DNA of 64,000 nucleotides from Daldinia sp. FL1419. Its lineage: Eukaryota > Ascomycota > Sordariomycetes > Xylariales > Hypoxylaceae. The stretch covers positions 1 to 64,000 of the forward strand of contig MU623445.1 in NCBI GenBank assembly GCA_025201765.1, written 5' to 3'. The first letter of the stretch is position 1. Each line of letters opens with the position of its first letter. The position numbers and the translations under genes were made by a program. Shown piece by piece: positions 1 through 10,700 of this stretch. Below the pieces are notes generated by a model, which saw only the letters and a list, made by a program, of their open reading frames with translations, made no database searches and was not told the DNA's origin.

Positions 1-1670
1 TATTATATATTATTAAATTATTATATAATTTAATTAAATTAAAAATATATTAATTTAAAACTTATTTATATTATTATTAATAAGAATTTAATATAAGGTT
101 ATTAGTATTTAATTTATATTTATTAATAATAAATATAATTTTATTTAAAATTATAGGCCTTTAAATAAATAATATTTTAAATATTAATATTATAGAATTT
201 TTAATAATAAAAGATAAGGTATTTGTTAAAGCTGGAATTAAAATATATCTTTAGAAGATATTAAATGTTAAAATTAAAGATTTTAATAGTTTATACTTCA
301 TTATTTATAAGGAAAGTTATGGTATAACTATTATATAAAAGGAATAGGTTAAGAAATTTAAATAGTTGGATATAAAATTACCAAATATAACCAAAAAATT
401 TATTAAATAATGGGTACAAAAAATGTATATTTCTTTTATTTATTAATCTAAAATAATTTTTAATTATTTAATAATAACCTAACATTTGAAATTAGGTTTT
501 AAAAAAATAAAAACCTTTAATATCTAAATTAAATAATAAATAAATAATTAAATATAAAAATTTAATTATATTAATTTAGATTTTTAAAATTTATATTTAT
601 ATATTTTTATTAATAGCTCATTTATAAATAATAAGGATTTAAATTTATAAATTAATTATATTATTATATTAAATAATAAAGAATTAATTAATTAGAATAA
701 TAAAATTTAAATTATTAATAATATTATTTATTAATTATTTATTAAATATAAATATATTATTTAGAACATATTTGCCAACAAAATCTATAAAATGGTTTAA
801 GGTTTTGATATTAAATATATTATTTATTATATAATTAATATTATTTTAAAATATTTTTTATTATCTAAGGCTTTATTAATCTTATATATTAATTTATTTT
901 TCTTATATTAATGTTTTATTTAAATGGGTAATATTAATAAGAAAAGGTTAATAATTAATTTAATAATTATATAATAATTATATAAAAATTGGGAAATTGA
1001 TGATATTTGATAGATTTATAATATATATAATCTTGTAAATATTATGATAAAAGTATCTTTAAATAAGGTTATATAAATATTAATAAAAAATAATTAAATT
1101 AACCTGCAATTAAAGGGATGGGTAAAGTAAAAGTTAAATATTAGATTTATAATATAGTTGCGAAAAGAAAATAGAGTAAGTAGTAATTATATAATTTATA
1201 TCTTTAGTTTGGTATATAACCCTTAAAAAGTATTTATATATTTATTATTATATAAAAATAGGTTTTTTACCTATCTTTCCTAAATAGCTTTTTTCTTTAG
1301 ACAATTACAATACACTAATCTTACCCCTATTATTATTTGCTTTATTATTATCTTGCTTTTATCTTACATACGTACCTACCAACAAAAACAAATTTTATAT
1401 ATATAAATAAATACTTAAAATTTATATAAATATATTTTTGGAAATTTAAAAAGAAGCTTTAAGGGTCCAAAATATATTTTATATTTTACTTAAAATCTTT
1501 TATATACTAACCTATTTTTTATAATTTCTCTTTTAATTATTTTCAAAAATTAAATTCATAAATAAAATCTATAATAAATTTTAATATAACTTTATATATA
1601 TAAATTATTAATATTTACATATTATGATATCAAAAGGAATTGTTGAAACTATATATATATAAATTTGAGG
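1..1670. repeat. Extremely AT-rich, RIP-like degraded repeat block
   Basis: This stretch is well over 80% A+T by eye, dominated by TpA-rich words, with no open frame of useful length on either strand. Composition changes abruptly at about 1660-1680 to ordinary mixed sequence. In filamentous ascomycetes such blocks are usually old transposable elements mutated by repeat-induced point mutation (C to T, favouring CpA to TpA). The left edge lies outside the window, so the block may be longer. I could not identify the original element. A mitochondrial insertion is the main alternative, but no mitochondrial gene is recognisable. Confidence 0.7.
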
Positions 1671-2881
1671 TGTGCGGTTTTTTTGTCCCATAACTGTAAG
1701 TATCGATGGAACCTACCTAACTGCCTGCCTAACCTACACTAGGTACCTACATGTACATACCTACCTCCCCCAAAACTTAGCTCAATCGACTAACGCTAGC
1801 CCCGAGGATTTACCGGAAGACTTGTAAGTAGTGTACGTAGTATCTGTGTGTACAGTACCTAGGTAACTTCTCTAGCCGAAGTCTTATAAAATGCTACTTC
1901 TTATAATTGTATGGTAGGTTATAATAACTCCAATCAGTCGAAACTGGCAAACTAGGTTCAAGATATAATGGTTGCTTGCAAAATGGATCTACATCTATAT
2001 TAACCAGTGAGATATATCCACAAGTATGTTGGATGACTTCAAATTTACAAAGCTACCTAGGTTAGGTAGGTATATAAGGCAAAGTCACAGGTAAGAACAA
2101 ATGAAAAGTTATATTTAGACGTGACTGTTATAGTACATCATACAAACAACTCTACCTAGCGGCAGCTGCTATCTTAATCATTGTTAATAAAAAAGACAAT
2201 ACACGCTCTCACAGGTTAGATGTTATAGAACGCAGCGCAAAGCTCTCTCTCGATATACAAGTAAAACCAACCAAAGGAACTTTTAATAATTCTCTTTTCG
2301 TCTATTCGTGGTATATATCAACCATTACACGCGACAGCTCTAGAGGGCCGCTCCTTGGTTGTCTCGACCTTCTCCTTTTCAACCATCTTCCCTTCAACAC
2401 CATATTCGAATTGGACGTGTCTATTCGGACCGGGCGTGATAGTCATAAATGTACAATTCCACGGTCAGTCGTTGCCGCGGGCCCTCTAGAGCCATCTTCC
2501 ACATCCGTTTCCTCCTTTCAGCCTCTACTCCAAACCGGCACGAAGCATCTTGCCTCCCCTCCCACTCCCGCAAGTGCAGATAAACGCATTAGATTAAATT
2601 ACCTTTGGTCACCAGACTCCCGCCAGCAAAAAAATGGGCTGGAATCTCCATAGATGCCAAAGTTCCGTAGCTAATTTTTTGAGGCGGCTTATTCAAAAAC
2701 ATCATTGATAAAGCCAGCCGTCTGAGAATGTAAATCACAAGAAAACCTGAGTGAATGCTCACAGGGGTTCGCAATTCCTTAGGTAGGCCGCCCACAGTGG
2801 CTTGGCAACGCCTCCTGGATGGGTATCGAACTAAAAAAAATAAAATGAAACGGATGTGACGTGTAGGTCGTGGACGATCAC
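1671..2881. other. Spacer downstream of the msb2-like gene
   Basis: No supportable gene. It holds two copies of the palindrome ACCTAGGT (1857 and 2055) and several GGTAGGTA-type repeats next to the AT-rich block, then ordinary sequence leading into the 3' end of the minus-strand mucin gene. The 3' UTR of that gene should lie just below 2882. Confidence 0.5.
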
Positions 2882-5494
2882 TCAGTTCCAGCCAAGAGAA
2901 TTCTCAGCTGCGACAGGCGCTGAGATGTTCGCGGTGCGTGCCGAACTGTTCATTCCGCTCCTTCCACTGCCCTGGCTGTCACGAGTATTTCCTCCGGCTC
3001 CACCGTATCCCGGGTTGTTTGTAGTAAAGTCCCGGCTCAACAGCGCGCCGCCCATCAAAGGCGGGCTTCCGCCCTGATGCATTTCCGAAGGTAGGGTTAC
3101 GGAGCTGCTTCGCTGGTGCCTCTGCTTCTTTCGCTTGTAGCGACGGGCAATGATAAACATGGCGGCACCATATGCACCGGCAACGCTAGCGGCACCGACC
3201 GCGATGCCCGCGGTCATTCCCTGCTGCGCGCTGGTCGTCTTCTCGTTGGGACCCTGGGTATCGAAAGGATCATTGTTGTTGGGGGCACCAGAATCGGTTG
3301 AACCATCTGCACCGCTTCCACTAGAACCAGGAGCTCCATCAAGTACGTCACCTGGCATGATTCCAATAGCCGGGTTAATCTGACTGGTCAAATTCCTGAC
3401 AAGAGGATCCTTATGGTTGTACAAAGGAGTCGTGGGGTATCCAATGTCATCGCTAAGCTGGGCGATACCCTCGGTGGGGTAGAAAACCATAGCTTGTGAA
3501 GTGATGTAACCCAGGCGAGCAGTAGTATCATAAGGCCTGATGCTGTACATCTTAACCCTGTTGGGATCGAAACCACCGCCAAATGCGAGACCCAAAGGTA
3601 GGAGCTCGAACATCTGAGAAGCAGCGAGAGGCTCATCCACAAGGTGCTGGTAATTCTCACCAAAGAGGAAAGAGATCTGGATGAGCGTCGTATCATCAGG
3701 CTGCGCTGGTATTTCCGTCGGAGTAATAGCTTTCGGCAGGGAGGTAGGAATTCCGGTTGCAGTATGCGTCGCGCCAGTGCTAGGGGTGACAGTGGATGGC
3801 TGGACAATGATTGTGGTCGGGAGCCAAGATTCAGAGTCTGTAATTGTTCCTATCGGGGTAGCACTCGTAAAAGGTCTGGTCGTCGAAGTAGTAGTAGGCG
3901 TAGGCGTAGACGTAGACGTAGTTATGGTAGAGGAACTGGTTGAAGTCAGAGTGGGGATCTGAATACTTGAACTCGTAGTAGAGCTTTCGGTAGTCGTTGT
4001 GGGCTGAGAACTAGTGATCGGAGGCGTAGTCGTGTTGAGGGGAACTGAGAAGGCGCTCGTAGGAACCGAGGTAACGCTGTCTGTCGATGAAACTGTAGAA
4101 TTAATCGATACAGTAGGAGAGGTAATGGTTGGCAAGCTACTAGAATCAGTTGTGGATGTACTGTTGTTAGGAACTGGAGTGCTAATTGTGGTTGGCACGC
4201 TGTTGCTGCTGCTTTCTGTCGATGAAGCAGTTGTTGATTCAGTAGTGTTTCCAATAATCGACGTCGGAACTGAGACTGTCGACGAACCCGTACCCAAGAT
4301 AGGCGGGAGCGACAAGATAGGAGTTTCCGAGCTTGACGGAGAAGCGGAAGCAGTAGGCAGAGTAGATCCACTGGATGCTGTCGGAGCAGTGCCGGGGAAT
4401 GACGTTGTCGGGAAGAGCGAGAGCGAGAGCGGCAGAGATGTAGGCAATAGAGTCGGTAACAATCCACTGTCTGTGCTGTTCGTGCCAGTTTCGGTAGGAG
4501 CACCCGGACCTGTGCTCGTGCTTGCACCGGAACTAGACTCGGTAGAGTTGGCAGTCGGTGCTGGAAGAATAGCACTCGTAACATCGCCTACGACACTGGT
4601 GACTCCACCAACGACGCTGGTGATACCTCCAATGAGCCCGCCATCTGAGCTCGTAGAAGCCGGAGCGCTAGAAGAGGGGGTCACGACACCGGTAGGAGCA
4701 ATGAGAATACCCGAAGACGACGACGGTACTGTTGTAGTGTTGGTCTCGATCTTCGATTCGGTCACAGGAAGAGCACTCGTATCAATGGTAGAAGTTTCGT
4801 TCTTAGAATCAGCAGTCGTAGTCGGAGCGGCAGTCGCTGTTCCTGTCAATGTTCCAGTCGAGGACGCGGTCGCTGTCCCGTTAGCAGAAGTAGATGTGGT
4901 CGCTGGTGGTAATAATGTTGGGAGATCTAAGCTAAGCGTTGGTAACACGATTAGCGGGGGAACACCCCCAGTAGAGCCCACACTCCCGCTGCTGCTACTG
5001 ATAACGCTGCTGGTGCTGGTGCTGCTGCTGGTGCTGCTGCTCGTCTTAGTCAATGGGTCCTTAGATTGGGTCTGAGATTCAGACTGGGACTTGGACGACG
5101 AAGATTGAGACTTAGATGCGGATTCGCTCGTGGGAGATGTACCCGTCACGGAAGGAATTCGGGATGATGAGGTAGATGAGGTAGATGAGGTAGATGAAGT
5201 AGACGAAGTAGACGACGAGGTCGTAATCGTCGAGGATTCGTTTGGGTCGGAAGATCCTCCTAGGAGACTTGACAATAAGTCGGAAATCGTGTCCTTCTTC
5301 GTCGAGGAATGGGTGGTTGTGGAATCGGACGACTCGCTTTGAGTGCTCTGCGACGCCGAGCTCGTAATGGTGTGATTAGTATACTGCCTTTTGACATGCC
5401 TGGGGAAATAGATCTTTGGTCTATTTTCCGGCTCGGCGCTTGCTAGCGACGCAGCGGCCACTAAGGCCGCTACGACTAACGACCCCTTATGCAT
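2882..5494 (-). CDS. msb2: Msb2-like signalling mucin (membrane osmosensor/surface sensor)
   Basis: Single-exon gene of 870 residues. The N-terminus is a clean signal peptide (about residues 1-20, cleavage after ASLASA). About residues 35-600 are almost entirely Ser, Thr, Pro, Gly and Ala with many N-glycosylation sites, i.e. an O-glycosylated mucin domain. About residues 603-712 form a compact globular part with LIQISFLFGENY, QMFELLPLGLAFG, KMYSIRPYDTT and LGYITSQAMVFYP; this matches the Hkr1-Msb2 homology region of fungal Msb2. A membrane helix follows (about 759-783), then RRYKRKKQRHQR and an 87-residue cytoplasmic tail. In the family Msb2 sits in the plasma membrane, senses surface or cell-wall cues and feeds Cdc42 and the filamentation/pathogenicity MAP kinase cascade; that role here is inferred. 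The start is the first ATG and directly precedes the signal peptide. Large opposite-strand open frames inside the gene reflect its biased codons. Confidence 0.87.
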   Translation of the reverse strand: MHKGSLVVAALVAAASLASAEPENRPKIYFPRHVKRQYTNHTITSSASQSTQSESSDSTTTHSSTKKDTISDLLSSLLGGSSDPNESSTITTSSSTSSTSSTSSTSSTSSSRIPSVTGTSPTSESASKSQSSSSKSQSESQTQSKDPLTKTSSSTSSSTSTSSVISSSSGSVGSTGGVPPLIVLPTLSLDLPTLLPPATTSTSANGTATASSTGTLTGTATAAPTTTADSKNETSTIDTSALPVTESKIETNTTTVPSSSSGILIAPTGVVTPSSSAPASTSSDGGLIGGITSVVGGVTSVVGDVTSAILPAPTANSTESSSGASTSTGPGAPTETGTNSTDSGLLPTLLPTSLPLSLSLFPTTSFPGTAPTASSGSTLPTASASPSSSETPILSLPPILGTGSSTVSVPTSIIGNTTESTTASSTESSSNSVPTTISTPVPNNSTSTTDSSSLPTITSPTVSINSTVSSTDSVTSVPTSAFSVPLNTTTPPITSSQPTTTTESSTTSSSIQIPTLTSTSSSTITTSTSTPTPTTTSTTRPFTSATPIGTITDSESWLPTTIIVQPSTVTPSTGATHTATGIPTSLPKAITPTEIPAQPDDTTLIQISFLFGENYQHLVDEPLAASQMFELLPLGLAFGGGFDPNRVKMYSIRPYDTTARLGYITSQAMVFYPTEGIAQLSDDIGYPTTPLYNHKDPLVRNLTSQINPAIGIMPGDVLDGAPGSSGSGADGSTDSGAPNNNDPFDTQGPNEKTTSAQQGMTAGIAVGAASVAGAYGAAMFIIARRYKRKKQRHQRSSSVTLPSEMHQGGSPPLMGGALLSRDFTTNNPGYGGAGGNTRDSQGSGRSGMNSSARTANISAPVAAENSLGWN

Positions 5495-7275
5495 AATGAC
5501 TTAAGATTAAGGTTTAACTCTTTTTGACAGATGGCAGATATCAGATCGACCGTTAATTGACAGCTACGACGGGTATAATTCGAGAAGATTGACACAGGCT
5601 ATGCGAAATCGTAACTAAAGGCTGGGCGTTAGTCTCACCAAAATGGCGAGGTGAACAGATCCAACCCAGCTACCTACTATGTCAGGATAATTTGGAACGA
5701 ATGTACTTGACAAAATATGTCAACGAGTGGATGCTGTGGGCAAGATTGTCAGCACTTTACGTCCAGTCCGCAGCAATATTAAGAGTGCACGACCGATCCA
5801 CGGTAGATCCCCATAGGAAGCAAAACGTGGGTCAAGGAAATCTGATCCATTCTTATATCCTCTCTCTTCTCTCTTTTGACGATGACTCCCCCAGATATGC
5901 GCTTTTCACTGACCTTGTTCGCAAGCAAAATAAATTTGATTTGTAGATATGGTAGTTGTTGTTATTTTCAAAAGAGCGGCGCGACGAATAAATCGTCAAC
6001 TTAGATCTCGGATAGTAATCCCAATTTGATAGATTTGGTGTGGGCGTTCACGACGTATCGCGCGGGCGATTCCTCAGCGATGCATTGGCCTTGCCGGTTG
6101 GCTAATCGACTAACGAAGCGGTCGTCGAGTACGCGGTCAAGGCTCCAAGGTGGTTGGAAGGCCAGCGCCGGAGGAGAAAGTTGTCGTCGAAAGGTGCACC
6201 TTACGAGGTCGGCGAAAAGGAAAAGAGCGAAAGACGGAGGAGGTAGGGTGGAGGGCGAAAGACAGGCAGGTCGAAGGGGTAAATGAGAAACAGCTGGAGG
6301 AAAGGTGAGAGGGAAAGTGTGGAAGAGGAGTCGTGGCTAAGAGTGCCAAGGCACTAATACCCAGGGGTGGTGCCTCGTTATTGATCAGTCTGTTCATTGA
6401 TCAGGGGAGACGGACCAGGGGGGGCTAGGGAAGGGGGGTGAAGTGAACAGGATGAGATGGATAATTACGTGGGGCTAGTACACAAGTGGATTAGTGGAAG
6501 TGGGGAGCGATATTGGACTCTCTTCTTTAGGAAATGGGGCCAGGGCTAACCTTTTTTTTGAGCCTTGACAGACTGACAAGCGGAAACTACGTACTATGTA
6601 AAACATCTATTCAATGGCGGCGCTTCGCACTTTTGTTGTTAGCTTGCGCAGGTACATCGAATCGGACATAGGCTTCTATTGTTAGATCTAGGTAGCTTGT
6701 GAGGTTAGAGCAGGTGAGCTACTCAATTAGACCAAGACAATGAAGAAGGGAATAAGAATAGGGAAGCTTAACTAATGGAATGTCAAAGACTAGTATATTA
6801 TGAGCACATAGAACTATAGAACGGGCAGTTATCACAAACAATCTAGGTTAGGTATTTCGTTTGGCCCTTTTACCCCTTTTTTCTTATTCTTTAAGATTTT
6901 GTCCCATGCGTTCCAATGTTGTGCGACAAATGCCATGGCGATGCTGATGGCTGATGGCTGATACCTCGTGCGCAGCAACAACAGCAACAATATTATATTT
7001 TGCCTTTTTAAAAAGGTAAAAAAATAAAATAATTCGCTGTCCAACTCCCGATATCCTAAAAGTGATCAGATTATACTATACGTCCAGATTAAATATATAT
7101 GCACCCTAATGCACCTAATGCAATAACAATCTCAAAACTGCGACGTCCGTACCGACGTGCAGATGTGCAGATGCATGGACGGGCTGGATGAAAACAAAGT
7201 GCACTCGCTCACTATATGGTAAACGCACACCATACCTAGGTATACTTGTAAGTATAGTACCATACCTAGTAGGTA
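5495..7275. other. Upstream region of the msb2-like gene
   Basis: No supportable gene. This 1.8 kb probably contains the promoter of the minus-strand mucin gene. A purine-rich, GC-rich segment (about 6110-6530) gives short overlapping open frames on both strands that look like composition artefacts. Confidence 0.45.
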
Positions 7276-7710
7276 ACGTGCCGCACAAGTCAACCGATCA
7301 AACAAGTCAACCGATCAGCCGAAATATAACCGAAAATCAAAGAAATTTAAAAATCATAACTTTACGAATTCTTAATATTATTTTTTCAAATTTTAATATG
7401 TTTTATATTATATAAATCTGATATCATAAAAAAATTGAAAAGATTCTCCCGGGAATATAGAAGAAGTTGGTCAAAATATCAACTGTTTTAGACCCACTTT
7501 TCCGTTTTTTATTTTTAATAAATTGAAAAAATTCGTACAAAATTTAGAAAAAATACTATAATTATTACTTTTGAAAGAGGTATTCAAATCTTCAAACCGA
7601 ATCTTGATACGATTTCTTTTGAATATAACGCACGTTTACGCACAGACGTATTTTGTATGTATTTTCGTTGATCGGTTGACTTGTTTGATCGGTTGACTTG
7701 TGGGGTACGT
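7276..7710. mobile_element. MITE-like element with TA target site (Tc1/mariner-type signature)
   Basis: A 435-bp AT-rich block bounded by long inverted repeats. The left arm (7276-7317) and the reverse complement of the right arm (7669-7710) both read ACGT(A/G)CC(C/G) and then two tandem 17-bp units built on ACAAGTCAACCGATCA. Both ends are flanked by TA (7274-7275 and 7711-7712), the target duplication of Tc1/mariner/pogo elements. The inside is AT-rich and has no transposase frame, so it would be a non-autonomous element moved in trans. Only three mismatches separate the arms over about 42 bp, which suggests fairly recent activity or conversion. The superfamily assignment rests on the TA duplication alone. 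Confidence 0.75.
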
Positions 7711-10700
7711 TAGTGGGAGAAAAAAAAAGTTTCCCGTCCTTGCTGCCGCAATATGCAGGTTGATAGGTACATAGCACTGGCGTGATTTGGAGGGGCGGCA
7801 GGTCTTGGGGGACTGGGGCATCTAAGATGAAGTACCTACAGGTCCATCTTTTGAGGTACTTGTATACTTGAAAAATACTTGGAAGATGGCGTTACTTACC
7901 CGCAAAAAGGAAGGTGACTACCATCCACGATCGAATTAATTGGTAGGAAAACAAGTCTTCTCAGTTAACTGACGCGTAATTAGATCAGGTTCTTAATGCA
8001 TCCAACCCTGGTCCAGTTCATGCGTCCCTAATTGGCCCGGTTATCCTAGAAATAGCGGTCGATACTCGATCCAATTGGCTCCCAAGGTGCTGCGCCCTAT
8101 TGCGACCTCAAAGGCAATTTATTAATTTCCTTGGACTTTTGCACTCTGGCTGGGCTGTACCTTGGTTCGATGGCATCTAGCTCTCTGGCTGATCATTGAT
8201 GCACCATCGCCATATCGCACTATTACACCACATTGGTGGGGGATTTGGGATTAGTTTAATTCTTCAACTATTTATTACATATATTCGCCGTGGCGTTCCC
8301 ATCGGGCCTCCAGCGCCTCTGCCATGTAAACATCGGGCAAGTAAATTAAAATCGACAGCCAGTCCGACGGAGGTGTACAATTGTTGATCAGTGCGGTGCG
8401 CCTTAGTTTTGGGTACGATCAAATAACGTCAATTGTGAAACGGGGGATTTGAAGAGGGAAAGATGGAATGTAGGCGTAGACTCCGTTAAACTAGAGGGGA
8501 AAATGGAAGGGATCTTGTCATAGTAAGTCAACGATGGACTGACTCCGTTTCATCGAATTGAAACGTCCTAAGAGAAGATCCTCAAGTACATACATATTTC
8601 ACCGTACATACCAACATGTGGTGGGGCAATCAGTACGCGCGAGGGCCATCCTTCGAAGGCGTCCGTTTTTCTTCATCATAATATACTATGGTAGTATATA
8701 GGTAGGTAGGTATATATATTGTTTCACAGAGTCAAATGTTCCCGCTAGCACGATGACTAGATTACGACATTGCGGCGTGTCAACCCTTTTTTTTTTTTTT
8801 TTTTCGTCTCTCGGATGACGAGCCTTAAAGCCATACGATCCAACAGAACCAACAAGAAACCAGATTCCCGGGTTCTTAAGGCTTACCACTTGTTTAGGAT
8901 CCAAAACTTCTGGAAAGTCATTTGTTTCGGGATGGCTGCGCACACGACCGTTTCTCGGTATCCATTGCTGACAATAGTTCCCTCCTTTGCCTCAACATCC
9001 TGTTACGTCAAATGCTTCAAATCCAGAGCAATGCCAGGTTTCGGTCTACTCTCCAGCCAAAAAGGGATAAGTCGTGTACATATTAGTCGTCGCTCATACT
9101 GCTATCCGTACATACGTACCTACCTGGGTAGATAAACAGCCCGGCGGACGTAGGACTGGATGTTAGGACCGAATGTGTAGCACCAGCTGGCTACGTGGAA
9201 ATACAAATTTGGCATCTCACCTTGTGAATTTCCGCTCTGCATATCTTGTCCATCCCACCCTAGCCTACCCAAGCCTATTATGGCCTACTATGGTTAAGAC
9301 TACTCACCTCGCTACATTCACTATCTGTGTACTGTACTCCATAAATCACCCATGTTTATTTTCCGTTCAAGCCCATGGCGGCTGATGATCTGAACACGAG
9401 AAACACCTGGTTCTAGCTCGCTTGGACACCTGTGGACCGTGGGTAGTGGATCGTATGGTTCATGGTCCGTGGCCTGTGAGCGACAAAGCGAATCCGTGAA
9501 ATTTACTATGTATTGACTCAAATCGTAGATAATTCCAGATATCCCACGGTCAATCGTACTAACAACCAACGAGGCGGTATACATAGTAACAACACCAATG
9601 TTTTTTTGGTAAGAATAGAGAAAGAAGCCGCTACAGAAACGCCGCTGGTGTAAGTTTGTAATAAATGGCTGCAAATAGGCTGCAATCCGGGACCCAGATC
9701 CGGAAGTTCGAATCTTGTTACCAATGGTCCAATACATCGGCGTGGCGTAAGACGCCATCCCATCATGGTCTATCGCCCACGCGTATGGTACAATGTCCGT
9801 ATGTGTGTTTGTGTATTTGTATGTGTGTACGTACCTGCGTCTCGTGTGCTCGCCATGCAGTTTGGATTCTCGTGGCTTTCCAATCCTCCGAACGGGAAGT
9901 TTTCTTTTCATTCAATGGTACTATTGATTTCGAACGGTCCGCAGGATTTGTTTGGATCTGGTTCCTGACTATCGAAAAGCCCTAAGATCTAACCGTGGCT
10001 TCTTACCACATTCATAACTAAAATAGCCGATCTTCCATGCCTAGGCCAGGCACACAAGTTTTAAGCTTCTGTGAGATCTTCGTAGGCTCAGGGTGCTGGT
10101 AGAAGATCGGCAATATGCTATCTGAAGGAGTTGCTTTTCGGCGAAAGCCTTTTGTTTCCGAAACGCAGCTGCATGACATTAATTCAAATACTCGGCTTAT
10201 CTTGTTTTCCAAGAGAAGTAGTTATAGTAAGAGTGAATTCGTTCGTATTTTACTGCTCTTATTTTTATTTTTATTTCTTTTCAAAAAAGAAATCAATTTA
10301 TTATTATATTATTAGTTAGTAGGCTTACTTACATGAAAGGGGACGAATAATACCTATTTACTCGGTTAACGACGGTCGTACCTTTCAAGCTGGGTACTAT
10401 GTACTACATAGTACCTATTGAGCTCTGCAGCAGCTTACGCGGATAACCTAATAAAGACGAGAAGGCACCGCCGCTCAAATCAGGTATTATTTAGCGCGTT
10501 AGTTTGCTGCAGCTACTACATTAGCACCGCTCTGGTTCCTGACTAGGCCGGCTAGGCCAAATCGTAATCTTACGCTTACATGAAGTTGGGAATTGGCGCA
10601 TGCAGGGTAGCCCCCAATCACATATTTATTGAACACTAATGTCCGACCGAAAAAAGCCTATCGATAATTACATTAATGTCCTTTCCATGCCTTCGGTAGC

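Noticed and set aside
4014..5075. 353-codon plus-strand open frame inside the msb2-like gene
   Set aside because: It is antisense to a strongly biased Ser/Thr-rich coding region with a clear signal peptide and membrane helix; the frame follows from codon bias.
9700..9725. GTTCGAATC, resembling a tRNA B box
   Set aside because: No T-stem, A box or acceptor pairing around it. Similar isolated B-box-like words at 42262, 47152 and 52189 also fail to fold.
9321..9911. 196-codon minus-strand frame
   Set aside because: No domain, signal peptide or exon signals; it overlaps frames on the other strand, and the sequence looks random.
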